Of a stretch of DNA of 64,000 nt, positions 50,872 to 59,627 are shown piece after piece. Position 1 is the stretch's first letter. Each line of letters opens with the position of its first letter. The stretch spans positions 4,774,001 through 4,838,000 of the forward strand of contig CP045205.1 in assembly GCA_009363175.1 (NCBI GenBank), given 5' to 3'. The notes under the pieces were generated by a model. That model saw only the letters and a program-made list of their open reading frames with translations, ran no database searches and was not told the origin of the DNA. The DNA comes from Citrobacter telavivensis (lineage in GTDB: Bacteria > Pseudomonadota > Gammaproteobacteria > Enterobacterales > Enterobacteriaceae). The position numbers and the translations under genes are program-made.

Positions 50872-51855
50872 GTGTTAAAAAAATGTCTTCCTTTACTGGT
50901 GCTGTGCGCAGCGCCTGCCTTCGCAAAACCGGTCCTGACCGTCTATACCTACGACTCGTTCGCCGCTGACTGGGGCCCTGGCCCGGCGGTGAAAAAAGCC
51001 TTTGAAGCCGACTGCAACTGTGAGCTGAAACTGGTGGCGCTGGAAGATGGCGTTTCACTCCTCAACCGTCTGCGGATGGAAGGGAAAAACAGCAAAGCCG
51101 ACGTGGTGCTTGGGCTGGATAACAACCTGCTGGAAGCGGCGACGCAAACCCAGTTGTTCGCGAAAAGCGGTGTCGCCAGCGAGGCGGTCAATGTCCCTGG
51201 CGGCTGGAAGAATGACACCTTCGTTCCGTTTGATTACGGCTACTTCGCTTTCGTGTATGACAAAAACAAACTCAAAAACCCACCGAAGAACCTGAAGGAA
51301 CTGGTCGAGAGCGATCAGAAATGGCGAGTGATTTATCAGGATCCGCGCACCAGTACGCCAGGACTTGGGCTGATGCTGTGGATGCAGAAAGTGTATGGCG
51401 ATAAAACACCGCAGGCATGGCAGAAACTGGCGGCAAAAACTGTCACCGTCACCAAAGGCTGGAGCGAAGCCTATGGCCTGTTCCTGAAAGGGGAAAGCGA
51501 TCTGGTGCTGAGCTATACCACCTCTCCGGCGTATCACATCATCGAAGAGAAAAAAGAGAACTACGCGGCGGCCAACTTTAGCGAGGGCCATTACCTGCAG
51601 GTGGAAGTTGCCGCGCGTACCGCGGCCAGTAAGCAACCTGAACTGGCGGAAAAGTTTCTCAAATTCATGGTCTCGCCCGCGTTTCAGACTGCAATCCCGA
51701 CCGGCAACTGGATGTATCCGGTGGTGAATGTCCCCCTGCCCGCCGGGTTCGAACAACTGACTAAACCCGCGACCACGCTGGAGTTCACGCCCGCAGAAGT
51801 GGCGGCACAACGTCAGGCATGGATTAGCGAATGGCAACGCGCCGTCAGCCGTTAA
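50872..51855 (+). CDS. thiB: Thiamine/TPP-binding periplasmic protein ThiB (TbpA)
   Basis: Periplasmic receptor of the thiamine ABC importer. The 327-residue precursor starts at a GTG (50872, behind GAGGTG), as in E. coli. The signal peptide is MLKKCLPLLVLCAAPAFA, with cleavage expected after Ala18, followed by KPVLTVYTYDSFAADWGPGP. Thiamine-contacting tyrosine and tryptophan segments (YDYGYFAF-like FDYGYFAFVYD, NWMYPV) are intact. It overlaps thiP by 25 bases and is controlled by the upstream TPP riboswitch. Confidence 0.97.
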   Translation: MLKKCLPLLVLCAAPAFAKPVLTVYTYDSFAADWGPGPAVKKAFEADCNCELKLVALEDGVSLLNRLRMEGKNSKADVVLGLDNNLLEAATQTQLFAKSGVASEAVNVPGGWKNDTFVPFDYGYFAFVYDKNKLKNPPKNLKELVESDQKWRVIYQDPRTSTPGLGLMLWMQKVYGDKTPQAWQKLAAKTVTVTKGWSEAYGLFLKGESDLVLSYTTSPAYHIIEEKKENYAAANFSEGHYLQVEVAARTAASKQPELAEKFLKFMVSPAFQTAIPTGNWMYPVVNVPLPAGFEQLTKPATTLEFTPAEVAAQRQAWISEWQRAVSR

Positions 51856-53441
51856 TTGCTGGCTGGCTGGCTCCCGGCCTTTCCGCCGCCATGCTGATGG
51901 TGGCGGTAGCGCTGGCGGCCTTTCTGGCCCTGTGGTTCAACGCGCCGCAGGCGGCATGGTCCTCGCTCTGGCAGGACAGCTACCTGTGGCACGTGGTGCG
52001 CTTTTCCTTCTGGCAGGCTTTCCTGTCGGCGGTGCTTTCTGTCGTTCCGGCCATCTTCCTTGCTCGTGCGCTGTACCGACGCCGCTTTCCGGGGCGTCTG
52101 GCCCTGCTGCGCCTGTGCGCCATGACGCTAATCCTCCCGGTGCTGGTCGCAGTATTTGGTATTCTCAGCGTCTATGGACGCCAGGGGTGGTTAGCCACGC
52201 TCTGGCACATGCTCGGGATGGAGTGGACCTTCTCGCCTTACGGATTGCAGGGCATTCTGCTGGCCCACGTCTTTTTTAATATGCCGATGGCAAGCCGCCT
52301 GCTGTTGCAGTCGCTGGAAAATATCCCCGGTGAACAGCGTCAGTTGGCCGCACAATTGGGTATTCGCGGCTGGCAGTTCTTCCGTTTTGTTGAGTGGCCG
52401 TGGCTACGCCGCCAGATACCACCGGTCGCCGCGTTGATTTTTATGCTCTGTTTTGCCAGCTTCGCTACCGTCCTGTCGCTGGGCGGCGGGCCGCAGGCGA
52501 CGACCATCGAACTGGCGATTTATCAGGCGCTGAATTTCGACTACGATCCCGCCCGCGCCGCCATGCTGGCGCTGATCCAGATGGTGTGCTGTCTGGGGCT
52601 GATGCTCCTCAGTCAACGATTGAGTAAAGCTATCGCGCCAGGCACCACGCTGGTTCAGGGTTGGTGCGATCCGGACGATCGGCTGTACAGCCGTTTAACC
52701 GATGCCTTGCTGATCGGTATCGCGCTTCTGCTGTTGCTCCCCCCCCTGCTGGCCGTGATGGTCGACGGGGTGAATCGCCATCTGTTGGACGTGCTTGCGC
52801 AGCCCATTTTGTGGCAGGCGGTGTGGACCTCGCTGCGCATTGCGCTGGCTGCGGGTCTGCTGTGCGTGATCCTGACAATGATGCTGCTGTGGAGCAGTCG
52901 CGAACTGCGCGCCCGTCAGCAACTACTGGCAGGACAAGCGCTGGAGCTAAGCGGTATGCTTATTCTCGCGATGCCGGGCATTGTGCTGGCCACCGGTTTC
53001 TTCCTGTTGCTCAACAACAGCATCGGCCTGCCGGAGTCCGCAGACGGTATCGTGATTTTCACCAATGCGCTGATGGCCATTCCCTACGCCCTGAAAGTGC
53101 TGGAAAACCCGATGCGCGATATTACCGCCCGCTACACGATGCTGTGTCAGTCGCTGGGGGTTGAAGGCTGGCGGCGGCTAAAAATCGTAGAACTGCGGGC
53201 ATTGAAACGCCCGCTGGCGCAGGCGCTGGCCTTTGCCTGCGTACTGTCTATCGGTGATTTTGGCGTGGTGGCGCTGTTCGGCAACGATGACTTCCGCACC
53301 CTACCGTTTTATCTGTATCAGCAAATTGGCTCTTATCGCAGTCAGGACGGCGCCGTCACTGCGCTCTTACTGCTGATCCTGTGCTTTATTTTATTTACCG
53401 TTATTGAGACGTTACCGGGGCGAAATGTTAAAACTGACTGA
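51831..53441 (+). CDS. thiP: Thiamine ABC transporter permease ThiP
   Basis: Inner-membrane permease made of two fused BPD_transp_1 domains, 536 residues as in E. coli, with about 12 membrane segments. Each half has an EAA-type loop for the ATPase (around AAQLGIRGWQFFRFVEWPWLR and QSLGVEGWRRLKIVELRALKR). It overlaps thiB and thiQ (25 and 17 bases), so the three are translated together. Confidence 0.96.
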   Translation: MATRRQPLIAGWLAPGLSAAMLMVAVALAAFLALWFNAPQAAWSSLWQDSYLWHVVRFSFWQAFLSAVLSVVPAIFLARALYRRRFPGRLALLRLCAMTLILPVLVAVFGILSVYGRQGWLATLWHMLGMEWTFSPYGLQGILLAHVFFNMPMASRLLLQSLENIPGEQRQLAAQLGIRGWQFFRFVEWPWLRRQIPPVAALIFMLCFASFATVLSLGGGPQATTIELAIYQALNFDYDPARAAMLALIQMVCCLGLMLLSQRLSKAIAPGTTLVQGWCDPDDRLYSRLTDALLIGIALLLLLPPLLAVMVDGVNRHLLDVLAQPILWQAVWTSLRIALAAGLLCVILTMMLLWSSRELRARQQLLAGQALELSGMLILAMPGIVLATGFFLLLNNSIGLPESADGIVIFTNALMAIPYALKVLENPMRDITARYTMLCQSLGVEGWRRLKIVELRALKRPLAQALAFACVLSIGDFGVVALFGNDDFRTLPFYLYQQIGSYRSQDGAVTALLLLILCFILFTVIETLPGRNVKTD

Positions 53442-54126
53442 TATCACCTGGCTTTATCACCACCTGCCCATGCGCTTTACGCTGTCCGTGGCACGCGGTG
53501 AACAGGTGGCAATTCTGGGGCCGAGTGGCGCTGGGAAAAGTACATTGCTGAGTCTGATCGCTGGTTTTCTCACGCCTGCCCGCGGCACCCTGCTGATCGA
53601 AGGGGAAGACCACACCACCACGCCGCCGTCACGCCGCCCGGTTTCGATGCTGTTTCAGGAAAATAATCTGTTCAGCCATTTAAACGTTGAGCAAAACATC
53701 GGGCTGGGGCTGGATCCCGGACTGAAATTAAGCGCTGAACAGAAAGAGAAGCGCCGGCATATCGCGCAACAAATGGGGATCGAGACGTTGATGGCTCGCC
53801 TGCCCGGCGAGCTTTCCGGCGGCCAGCGCCAGCGTGTGGCGCTGGCACGTTGTCTGGTGCGTGAACAGCCGGTTCTGCTGCTGGACGAACCGTTTTCAGC
53901 CCTTGACCCCGCCCTGCGCCAGGAGATGCTGACCCTGGTGAGCGATATCTGCCACGCCCGCCAACTGACGCTACTGATGGTTTCACACAGCGTCGAAGAT
54001 GCGGCGCGCATCGCCCCGCGCTCAGTCGTCGTGGCCGACGGTCGCATCGCGTGGCAGGGCAAAACCAATGAATTGCTGAGCGGTAGAGCCAGCGCCTCAG
54101 CGCTGTTGGGGATTAAGGCTAACTGA
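53425..54126 (+). CDS. thiQ: Thiamine ABC transporter ATPase ThiQ
   Basis: ATP-binding subunit of the ThiBPQ importer. The 233 residues contain Walker A GPSGAGKST (about 32-40), the signature LSGGQRQRVALA, Walker B LLLDEPF and the switch histidine MVSHS. The start MLKLTDITW at 53425 matches the family; an in-frame ATG-like start seven codons upstream is rejected. Its stop codon sits within a 13-base tandem duplication. Confidence 0.96.
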   Translation: MLKLTDITWLYHHLPMRFTLSVARGEQVAILGPSGAGKSTLLSLIAGFLTPARGTLLIEGEDHTTTPPSRRPVSMLFQENNLFSHLNVEQNIGLGLDPGLKLSAEQKEKRRHIAQQMGIETLMARLPGELSGGQRQRVALARCLVREQPVLLLDEPFSALDPALRQEMLTLVSDICHARQLTLLMVSHSVEDAARIAPRSVVVADGRIAWQGKTNELLSGRASASALLGIKAN

Positions 54127-54149
54127 AAGGTGTTGCTGAAAGGTGTTGC
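54124..54149 (+). repeat. 13-base tandem duplication at the thiQ stop
   Basis: TGAAAGGTGTTGC occurs twice in direct succession (54124-54136, 54137-54149). The first copy begins with the thiQ TGA stop. It immediately precedes a REP unit. Confidence 0.9.
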
Positions 54150-54178
54150 CGGATGGCGCTGACGCTTATCCGGCCTAC
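54148..54178 (+). repeat. REP unit between thiQ and yabI
   Basis: GCCGGATGGCGCTGACGC followed by TTATCCGGCCTAC matches the REP consensus. It sits between the convergent thiQ and yabI genes and is bordered by tandem duplications on both sides. Confidence 0.9.
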
Positions 54179-54241
54179 GAGATACACGCCATCCGCCAGG
54201 AATATCACCTATGAGATACACGCCATCCGCCAGGAATATCA
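54174..54241. repeat. 34-base tandem duplication at the yabI 3' end
   Basis: A 34-base unit occurs twice (54174-54207 and 54208-54241) with a single C/T difference. Each unit starts CCTA(C/T)GAGATACACG and ends CCAGGAATATCA. The final TCA of the second copy is the complement of the yabI stop codon, and the first copy overlaps the end of the REP unit. The inner ACGCCATCCGCC resembles an inverted REP half. Confidence 0.92.
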
Positions 54242-55006
54242 GTGTCCCACCACTTTTTGCAGAATATCGATATACACCGGCATCAGCGGGTGGCGGATCA
54301 ACGTCACCAGCGCGACAATCCCCATCCCCAGCACCATTGGCGCCAGCCAGAGCAGACGTCCTTTTGGCAGGTAGTGGGTTAAACGGTCCGTCGCGGCTTT
54401 TCCGCTGCGCCACAGGCGCCAGCACAGCCAGCCGCCAAGCCATAGCAGAACGGCTGTCGCCAGCAGCAGCCACTTAAACTCGCCGCTTTGCATTCCCGCC
54501 GGAATATCAATTGCCGCACCGGCCAGAATCCCCGGCAGAAAGTAAAACGGCGGCCAGAGTACGCAACCAATAATATTTGGCGTGATGAATTTCGCCACCG
54601 GCAGATCCAGCATCCCGGCGACCATCGGCACCAGCGGGCGCGTCGGTCCGACAAAACGCCCCACAAGAATCGTGAACATACTGTGCTGATGCAGCGCGTG
54701 CTCGGTTTTATCCAACAGCGCCTTGTTCTTTTTCATGAACGACCAGCGATGCAGCGGTTTTTTGAAGCGCCAGCCCAGCCAGAACGAGATCCAGTCGCCA
54801 AGCAGACAGCCGATAATTCCCGCCAGCCAGGCATGCCAGAAGTTAAGCTCCCCGCTGCCGATCAGGGCACCCAGCCCGGCCATCATTACCGTTCCCGGTA
54901 AAATCAACCCCACCAGCGCCAGCGATTCCAGGAAAGCCACCAGCGCCACAGCAATCAAAGAGTACATGGCGGACTGGAGAATGAAATGTTCCAGCAATGC
55001 TTGCAT
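54239..55006 (-). CDS. yabI: DedA-family inner-membrane protein YabI
   Basis: DedA/VTT-domain membrane protein; the family takes part in lipid-carrier or phospholipid translocation and membrane homeostasis, and the role of YabI itself is not settled. The 255 residues contain the DedA core with GRFVGPTRPLVPMVAGM (about residues 117-133) and the upstream GSGELNFWHAWLAGIIGCLLGDWISFWLG segment. It follows araC on the same strand, separated by a strong hairpin. Confidence 0.94.
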   Translation of the reverse strand: MQALLEHFILQSAMYSLIAVALVAFLESLALVGLILPGTVMMAGLGALIGSGELNFWHAWLAGIIGCLLGDWISFWLGWRFKKPLHRWSFMKKNKALLDKTEHALHQHSMFTILVGRFVGPTRPLVPMVAGMLDLPVAKFITPNIIGCVLWPPFYFLPGILAGAAIDIPAGMQSGEFKWLLLATAVLLWLGGWLCWRLWRSGKAATDRLTHYLPKGRLLWLAPMVLGMGIVALVTLIRHPLMPVYIDILQKVVGH

Positions 55007-55024
55007 AATGCGTCCGTCAGATTT

Positions 55025-55061
55025 ACGAAGCAGGGATTCTGCTAACCCATCCCTGCTTCGT
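55025..55061 (-). terminator. Hairpin between araC and yabI
   Basis: ACGAAGCAGGGAT (55025-55037) pairs perfectly over 13 bases with ATCCCTGCTTCGT (55049-55061), with an 11-base loop. It lies after araC and before yabI. No good T-run follows on the minus strand, so it may act as an RNA 3' stabiliser or a Rho-assisted end. Confidence 0.6.
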
Positions 55062-55091
55062 CAAGCCATCAATTGTCTGAATCGTTACAGG

Positions 55092-55970
55092 TTATGACAT
55101 CTTTACGGGCACATCATTCACTTTTTCTTCACAACCCGCGCGGAACTCGCTTGGGCTGGCACCGGTACATTTTTTAAAGACGCGGGAGAAATAGAGCTGA
55201 TCGTCGAACCCGACATTGCGTCCGACGGTGGCAATCGGCATACGTGTCGTACTGAGCAGCAGTTTCGCCTGGCTAATGCGCTGATCCTCACGCCAGCTCA
55301 GCACGCTAATGCCCAACTGTTGACGGAACAGGTGCGACAGGCGCGACGGCGACAGGCAGACGTGCTGAGCAACGCTGGCAATATCAAAATGGCTGTCCGC
55401 CAGATGATCGCTGATGTACTGACAGGCATCGCGCACGCGGTTATCCATCGGCGGGTGCAGCGACGCATTGATCGCTTCCATACGCCGCAGCAGTAGCTGC
55501 TCCAGCAGGTTGATCGCCAGCAGCTCGCAGTAGCGACCTTCCCCCTGTCCGGCGCTGATAATCTGGCCGAACAGTTCATTAAAGTGCGGCTGGTGCACCT
55601 CGTCCGGGCGAAAAAAACCGGTCTGCGCAAAGATGGACGGCCAGGTCAACCACTCCTGCCAGTAAGCGCGAGGACGAAAGTAAACCCACTGGTGATACCA
55701 CTCGCTGGCATCCGGGTGGCGCCCGTAGTGATGAATTTCGCCCGGCGGAAACAGCAAAATATCGCCTGGTCGGCAGACAAACTCTCTGCCGTGATTTTTA
55801 ATCACCCCTTCCCCCCGAATCGTGAGGTTAAGGATATAGCCTTTCATCCCCAACGGCCTGTCGATAAAAAAATCCAGATATCCGTTGGCATCTATCGGCG
55901 TTAAACCAGCAACCAGATGCGCGTTAAACGAGTACCCCGGCAGGAGAGGGTCATTTTGCGGTTCAGCCAT
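55092..55970 (-). CDS. araC: Arabinose operon regulator AraC
   Basis: Dual regulator: represses araBAD by DNA looping without arabinose and activates with it. The 292 residues match E. coli AraC through an N-terminal arm (MAEPQNDPLLPGYSFNAHLV), a cupin domain that binds arabinose, a coiled-coil dimer helix and two helix-turn-helix motifs near residues 196-216 and 245-270 (FDIASVAQHVCLSPSRLSHL and PIATVGRNVGFDDQLYFSR). The C-terminal tail differs from that of E. coli. Divergent from araB. Confidence 0.97.
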   Translation of the reverse strand: MAEPQNDPLLPGYSFNAHLVAGLTPIDANGYLDFFIDRPLGMKGYILNLTIRGEGVIKNHGREFVCRPGDILLFPPGEIHHYGRHPDASEWYHQWVYFRPRAYWQEWLTWPSIFAQTGFFRPDEVHQPHFNELFGQIISAGQGEGRYCELLAINLLEQLLLRRMEAINASLHPPMDNRVRDACQYISDHLADSHFDIASVAQHVCLSPSRLSHLFRQQLGISVLSWREDQRISQAKLLLSTTRMPIATVGRNVGFDDQLYFSRVFKKCTGASPSEFRAGCEEKVNDVPVKMS

Positions 55971-55998
55971 AATTTCACGACTCCCGAGGTTCAGTGAG

Positions 55999-56015
55999 GA
56001 AACAAATTGTCCATA
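55999..56015. promoter_or_regulatory. araO2 operator half-site
   Basis: The site ends in TTGTCCATA and corresponds to E. coli araO2, between the araC start and its promoter. Its TCCATA lies 212 bases from the TCCATA of araI1, close to the 211-base spacing that supports the AraC repression loop in E. coli. Confidence 0.8.
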
Positions 56016-56143
56016 TTACGCAAGGCGGCATTGTTTGCGCCCTGCCTCGCCACCGCAATGTCATTGGCAGACCATCAATCCCGCGTGTGAAAAGCATTAT
56101 GTAACAACTCTGCTCGGTGACTGCGACAAAAACGGGTAACAAA

Positions 56144-56176
56144 AGTGTCTATAACTAGAGCAGAAATGTCCACATT
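56144..56176. promoter_or_regulatory. araO1 operator
   Basis: Two AraC half-sites (around AGTGTCTATAAC and AATGTCCACATT) occur in the same relation to the CRP site as araO1 of E. coli. AraC bound here represses its own promoter. Confidence 0.75.
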
Positions 56177-56181
56177 GATTA

Positions 56182-56197
56182 TTTGCACGGCGTCACA
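56182..56197. promoter_or_regulatory. CRP site of araC/araBAD
   Basis: TTTGCACGGCGTCACA carries a perfect TCACA arm and a poor left arm, and its position is that of the known CRP site between araO1 and araI1. It would activate both araBAD and araC. Confidence 0.85.
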
Positions 56198-56210
56198 CTT
56201 TGCGATGCCA

Positions 56211-56274
56211 TAGCATTTTAATCCATAAGATTAGCGGATCCTACCTGACGGTTTTTATCCCCACTCACTACTGT
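56211..56274 (+). promoter_or_regulatory. araI1-araI2 and the araBAD promoter
   Basis: araI1 TAGCATTTTAATCCATA (56211-56227) and araI2 TAGCGGATCCTACCTGA (56232-56248) are 17-base direct repeats four bases apart, as in E. coli. The -10 hexamer TACTGT follows at 56269-56274. AraC with arabinose occupies I1 and I2 and recruits RNA polymerase. Confidence 0.93.
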
Positions 56275-56309
56275 TTCTCCATACCCGTATTTCTGGATGG
56301 AGTAAGAGG

Positions 56310-58019
56310 ATGGCAATTGCAATTGGCCTCGATTTTGGCAGTGATTCTGTGCGCGCGCTGGCAGTGGAATGCGCCACCGGCGAAGAGATCGCCACCAGCG
56401 TTGAGTGGTACCCGCGCTGGCAGGAAGGGCGTTACTGTGACGCGCCGAACAACCGGTTCCGCCATCATCCGCGCGACTACATGGAGTCGATGGAAGCAGC
56501 GCTGAAAAGCGTACTGGCTGAACTGAGCGCGGCGCAGCGCGCGGAGGTCGTTGGGATTGGCGTCGACAGTACGGGCTCAACGCCAGCGCCGATTGACGCC
56601 GATGGCAACGTGCTGGCGCTCCGGGAAGAGTTCGCGGAAAACCCGAATGCGATGTTCGTCCTGTGGAAAGATCACACATCGGTGGAAGAAGCCGAAGCGA
56701 TTACCCGTCTGTGCCATACGCCGGGCAAGGTCGATTACTCCCGCTACATCGGCGGCATTTACTCCAGCGAATGGTTTTGGGCAAAGATCCTTCATGTTAC
56801 CCGCGAAGACAGCGCGATCGCCGAGGCCGCCGTCTCCTGGATTGAACTGTGCGACTGGGTGCCTGCCCTGCTTTCTGGCACCACGCGTCCACAGGATCTC
56901 CGCCGGGGTCGCTGTAGCGCCGGGCATAAATCACTGTGGCATGAAAGCTGGGGCGGTCTGCCGCCCGCCGGCTTCTTCGACGAACTCGACCCACTGATTA
57001 ACCAGCATTTGCAGTATCCCCTGTTCACAGACACGTTCACCGCCGATCTGCCGGTTGGGACATTGTGCGCCGAGTGGGCGCAGCGCCTCGGTCTGCCGGA
57101 AAATGTCGTCATCTCCGGTGGCGCGTTCGACTGCCACATGGGTGCCGTCGGCGCGGGTGCGCAGCCCAACGCGCTGGTGAAAGTGATTGGTACCTCAACC
57201 TGCGACATCCTGATTGCGGATAAACAAAGCGTCGGCGAGCGCGCCGTGAAAGGCATTTGCGGGCAAGTCGACGGCAGCGTGGTGCCCGGTTTCATCGGTC
57301 TGGAGGCGGGGCAATCTGCCTTTGGCGATATCTATGCATGGTTTGGCCGCATTCTCGGCTGGCCGCTGGAGCAACTCGCCGCGCAGCACCCGGAACTGAA
57401 AGCGCAGATTAACGCCAGTCAGAAGCAACTGCTGCCGGCATTAACCGAAGCCTGGGCGAAGAACCCGTCGCTGGATCACCTGCCGGTGGTGCTTGACTGG
57501 TTTAACGGTCGCCGTACGCCGAACGCAAACCAGCGTCTGAAAGGGGTGATGACCGATCTGAATCTGGCCACAGACGCCCCGGCGATGTTTGGCGGGCTGA
57601 TCGCGGCGACCGCCTTTGGCGCGCGGGCCATTATGGAATGCTTTACCGAACAAGGCATTGCGGTCAACAACGTGATGGCGCTGGGCGGCATCGCCCGGAA
57701 AAACAAAGTCATTATGCAGGCCTGCTGCGATGTGCTGAACCGTCCGCTACAAATCGTCGCCTCCGATCAGTGCTGTGCACTCGGTGCAGCCATCTTCGCC
57801 GCCGTGGCGGCCAACGTGTATGCCGATATTCCTGCGGCCCAGCGGAAAATGGCCAGCGCAGTGGAAAACACACTGCAACCTCGCCCCGAACAGGCGCAAC
57901 GTTTCGAACAGCTCTATCGTCGCTACCAGCAGTGGGCGGTAAGCGCTGAACAACATTATCTTCCGACTGCCACCCCGGTAAATACTGCGCCGGCTGACCA
58001 GGCAACCCTGACTCACTAA
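56310..58019 (+). CDS. araB: Ribulokinase AraB
   Basis: FGGY-family kinase that phosphorylates L-ribulose to L-ribulose 5-phosphate. The protein is 569 residues; E. coli AraB is 566. Visible are the N-terminal GLDFGSDSVRALAV phosphate loop, the VGIGVDSTGSTPAP substrate segment and the C-terminal ALGGIARKNKVIMQ nucleotide motif. GGAG and GAGG precede the ATG at 56310. First gene of araBAD. Confidence 0.97.
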   Translation: MAIAIGLDFGSDSVRALAVECATGEEIATSVEWYPRWQEGRYCDAPNNRFRHHPRDYMESMEAALKSVLAELSAAQRAEVVGIGVDSTGSTPAPIDADGNVLALREEFAENPNAMFVLWKDHTSVEEAEAITRLCHTPGKVDYSRYIGGIYSSEWFWAKILHVTREDSAIAEAAVSWIELCDWVPALLSGTTRPQDLRRGRCSAGHKSLWHESWGGLPPAGFFDELDPLINQHLQYPLFTDTFTADLPVGTLCAEWAQRLGLPENVVISGGAFDCHMGAVGAGAQPNALVKVIGTSTCDILIADKQSVGERAVKGICGQVDGSVVPGFIGLEAGQSAFGDIYAWFGRILGWPLEQLAAQHPELKAQINASQKQLLPALTEAWAKNPSLDHLPVVLDWFNGRRTPNANQRLKGVMTDLNLATDAPAMFGGLIAATAFGARAIMECFTEQGIAVNNVMALGGIARKNKVIMQACCDVLNRPLQIVASDQCCALGAAIFAAVAANVYADIPAAQRKMASAVENTLQPRPEQAQRFEQLYRRYQQWAVSAEQHYLPTATPVNTAPADQATLTH

Positions 58020-58029
58020 GGACACGACA

Positions 58030-59532
58030 ATGACTATTTTTGATAACTATGAAGTGTGGTTTGTAATTGGCAGCCAGCACTTGTACGGCCCTGAGACGCT
58101 GCGTCAGGTGACTCAGCACGCTGAGCACGTCGTCAAGGCGCTGAATACCGAAGCCAAACTGCCCTGCAAGCTGGTGTTAAAACCGCTGGGGACCACACCG
58201 GATGAGATCACCGCCATTTGCCGTGACGCAAACTATGACGAACGCTGTGCGGGTCTGGTGGTCTGGTTGCATACCTTCTCTCCGGCCAAAATGTGGATCA
58301 ACGGCCTGACGACGCTCAACAAACCTCTGCTGCAATTCCACACCCAGTTCAATGCCGCCCTGCCGTGGGACAGTATCGATATGGACTTTATGAACCTGAA
58401 CCAGACCGCGCACGGCGGTCGTGAGTTTGGCTTCATCGGCGCGCGTATGCGTCAACAGCACGCGGTCGTAACCGGTCACTGGCAGGACCCACAGGCGCAG
58501 CAGCGCATCGGTTCCTGGATGCGCCATGCGGTATCGAAACAGGATACCCGTCATCTGAAAGTGTGCCGCTTTGGCGATAACATGCGTGAAGTGGCGGTCA
58601 CCGATGGCGATAAAGTCGCCGCGCAGATCAAGTTCGGCTTCTCGGTTAACACCTGGGCGGTCGGCGATCTGGTGCAGGTGGTCAATTCCATCAGCGATGG
58701 TGACATCAACGCCCTGATTGATGAATACGAAAGCAGCTATACCCTGACCGCCGCCACTCAGGTTCACGGCGAAAAACGCCAGAACGTGCTGGAAGCAGCG
58801 CGGATCGAGTTGGGTATGAAGCGCTTTCTGGAACAGGGTGGCTTCCACGCGTTCACCACCACCTTTGAAGATTTACACGGTCTGAAACAGCTTCCGGGTC
58901 TGGCCGTACAGCGTCTGATGCAGCAAGGCTATGGCTTTGCCGGCGAAGGCGACTGGAAAACTGCCGCTCTGCTTCGCATCATGAAAGTGATGTCAACCGG
59001 TCTGCAGGGCGGCACCTCTTTTATGGAGGATTACACCTATCACTTCGAAAAAGGCAACGATCTGGTACTCGGCTCCCATATGCTGGAAGTCTGCCCGACC
59101 ATCGCCGTGGAAGACAAACCGATCCTCGACGTCCAGCATCTCGGCATTGGCGGTAAAGACGCCCCTGCTCGCCTGATCTTCAACACCCAAACCGGTCCGG
59201 CGATCGTTGCCAGCCTGATCGACCTCGGCGATCGCTACCGTCTGCTGGTCAACGGCATCGACACCGTGAAGACCCCGCACGCGCTGCCAAAACTGCCCGT
59301 CGCGAACGCACTGTGGAAAGCGCAGCCGGATCTACCGACCGCGTCTGAAGCATGGATCCTGGCCGGCGGTGCGCACCATACCGTCTTCAGTCATGCGCTG
59401 GATCTGAACGACATGCGTCAGTTCGCCGAAATGCACGATATCGAAATCACCGTGATTGATAACGATACGCGCCTGCCCGCCTTCAAGGACGCGCTGCGCT
59501 GGAACGAAGTGTATTACGGCTTTAAACGTTAA
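58030..59532 (+). CDS. araA: L-arabinose isomerase AraA
   Basis: Manganese enzyme that converts L-arabinose to L-ribulose. The 500 residues match E. coli exactly in length. Metal ligands are expected at Glu306 and Glu333 (GTSFMEDYTYHFEKG region) and the histidines in GSHMLEVCP and AHHTVFSHALD. It starts 10 bases after araB and is followed by a BIME before araD. Confidence 0.98.
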   Translation: MTIFDNYEVWFVIGSQHLYGPETLRQVTQHAEHVVKALNTEAKLPCKLVLKPLGTTPDEITAICRDANYDERCAGLVVWLHTFSPAKMWINGLTTLNKPLLQFHTQFNAALPWDSIDMDFMNLNQTAHGGREFGFIGARMRQQHAVVTGHWQDPQAQQRIGSWMRHAVSKQDTRHLKVCRFGDNMREVAVTDGDKVAAQIKFGFSVNTWAVGDLVQVVNSISDGDINALIDEYESSYTLTAATQVHGEKRQNVLEAARIELGMKRFLEQGGFHAFTTTFEDLHGLKQLPGLAVQRLMQQGYGFAGEGDWKTAALLRIMKVMSTGLQGGTSFMEDYTYHFEKGNDLVLGSHMLEVCPTIAVEDKPILDVQHLGIGGKDAPARLIFNTQTGPAIVASLIDLGDRYRLLVNGIDTVKTPHALPKLPVANALWKAQPDLPTASEAWILAGGAHHTVFSHALDLNDMRQFAEMHDIEITVIDNDTRLPAFKDALRWNEVYYGFKR

Positions 59533-59542
59533 GCGAATGGTT

Positions 59543-59616
59543 GCCTGATGGCGCTTTGCTTATCAGGTCTACCTCTCTGCGTAGGCCTGAAAAGGCGTTT
59601 ACGCCGTCATCAGGCA
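59543..59616. repeat. BIME between araA and araD
   Basis: Two inverted REP units, GCCTGATGGCGC...TTATCAGGTCTAC (59543-59572) and GTAGGCCTGAAAAGGCG...CATCAGGCA (59581-59616), fill most of the 95-base araA-araD gap. The second unit ends directly at the araD ribosome binding site (AGGGAG). Confidence 0.92.
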
Positions 59617-59627
59617 GGGAGAAAAAC

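Noticed and set aside
54174..54241. Possible CRISPR-like repeats
   Set aside because: Only two adjacent 34-base copies with no spacers and no cas genes; a simple tandem duplication.
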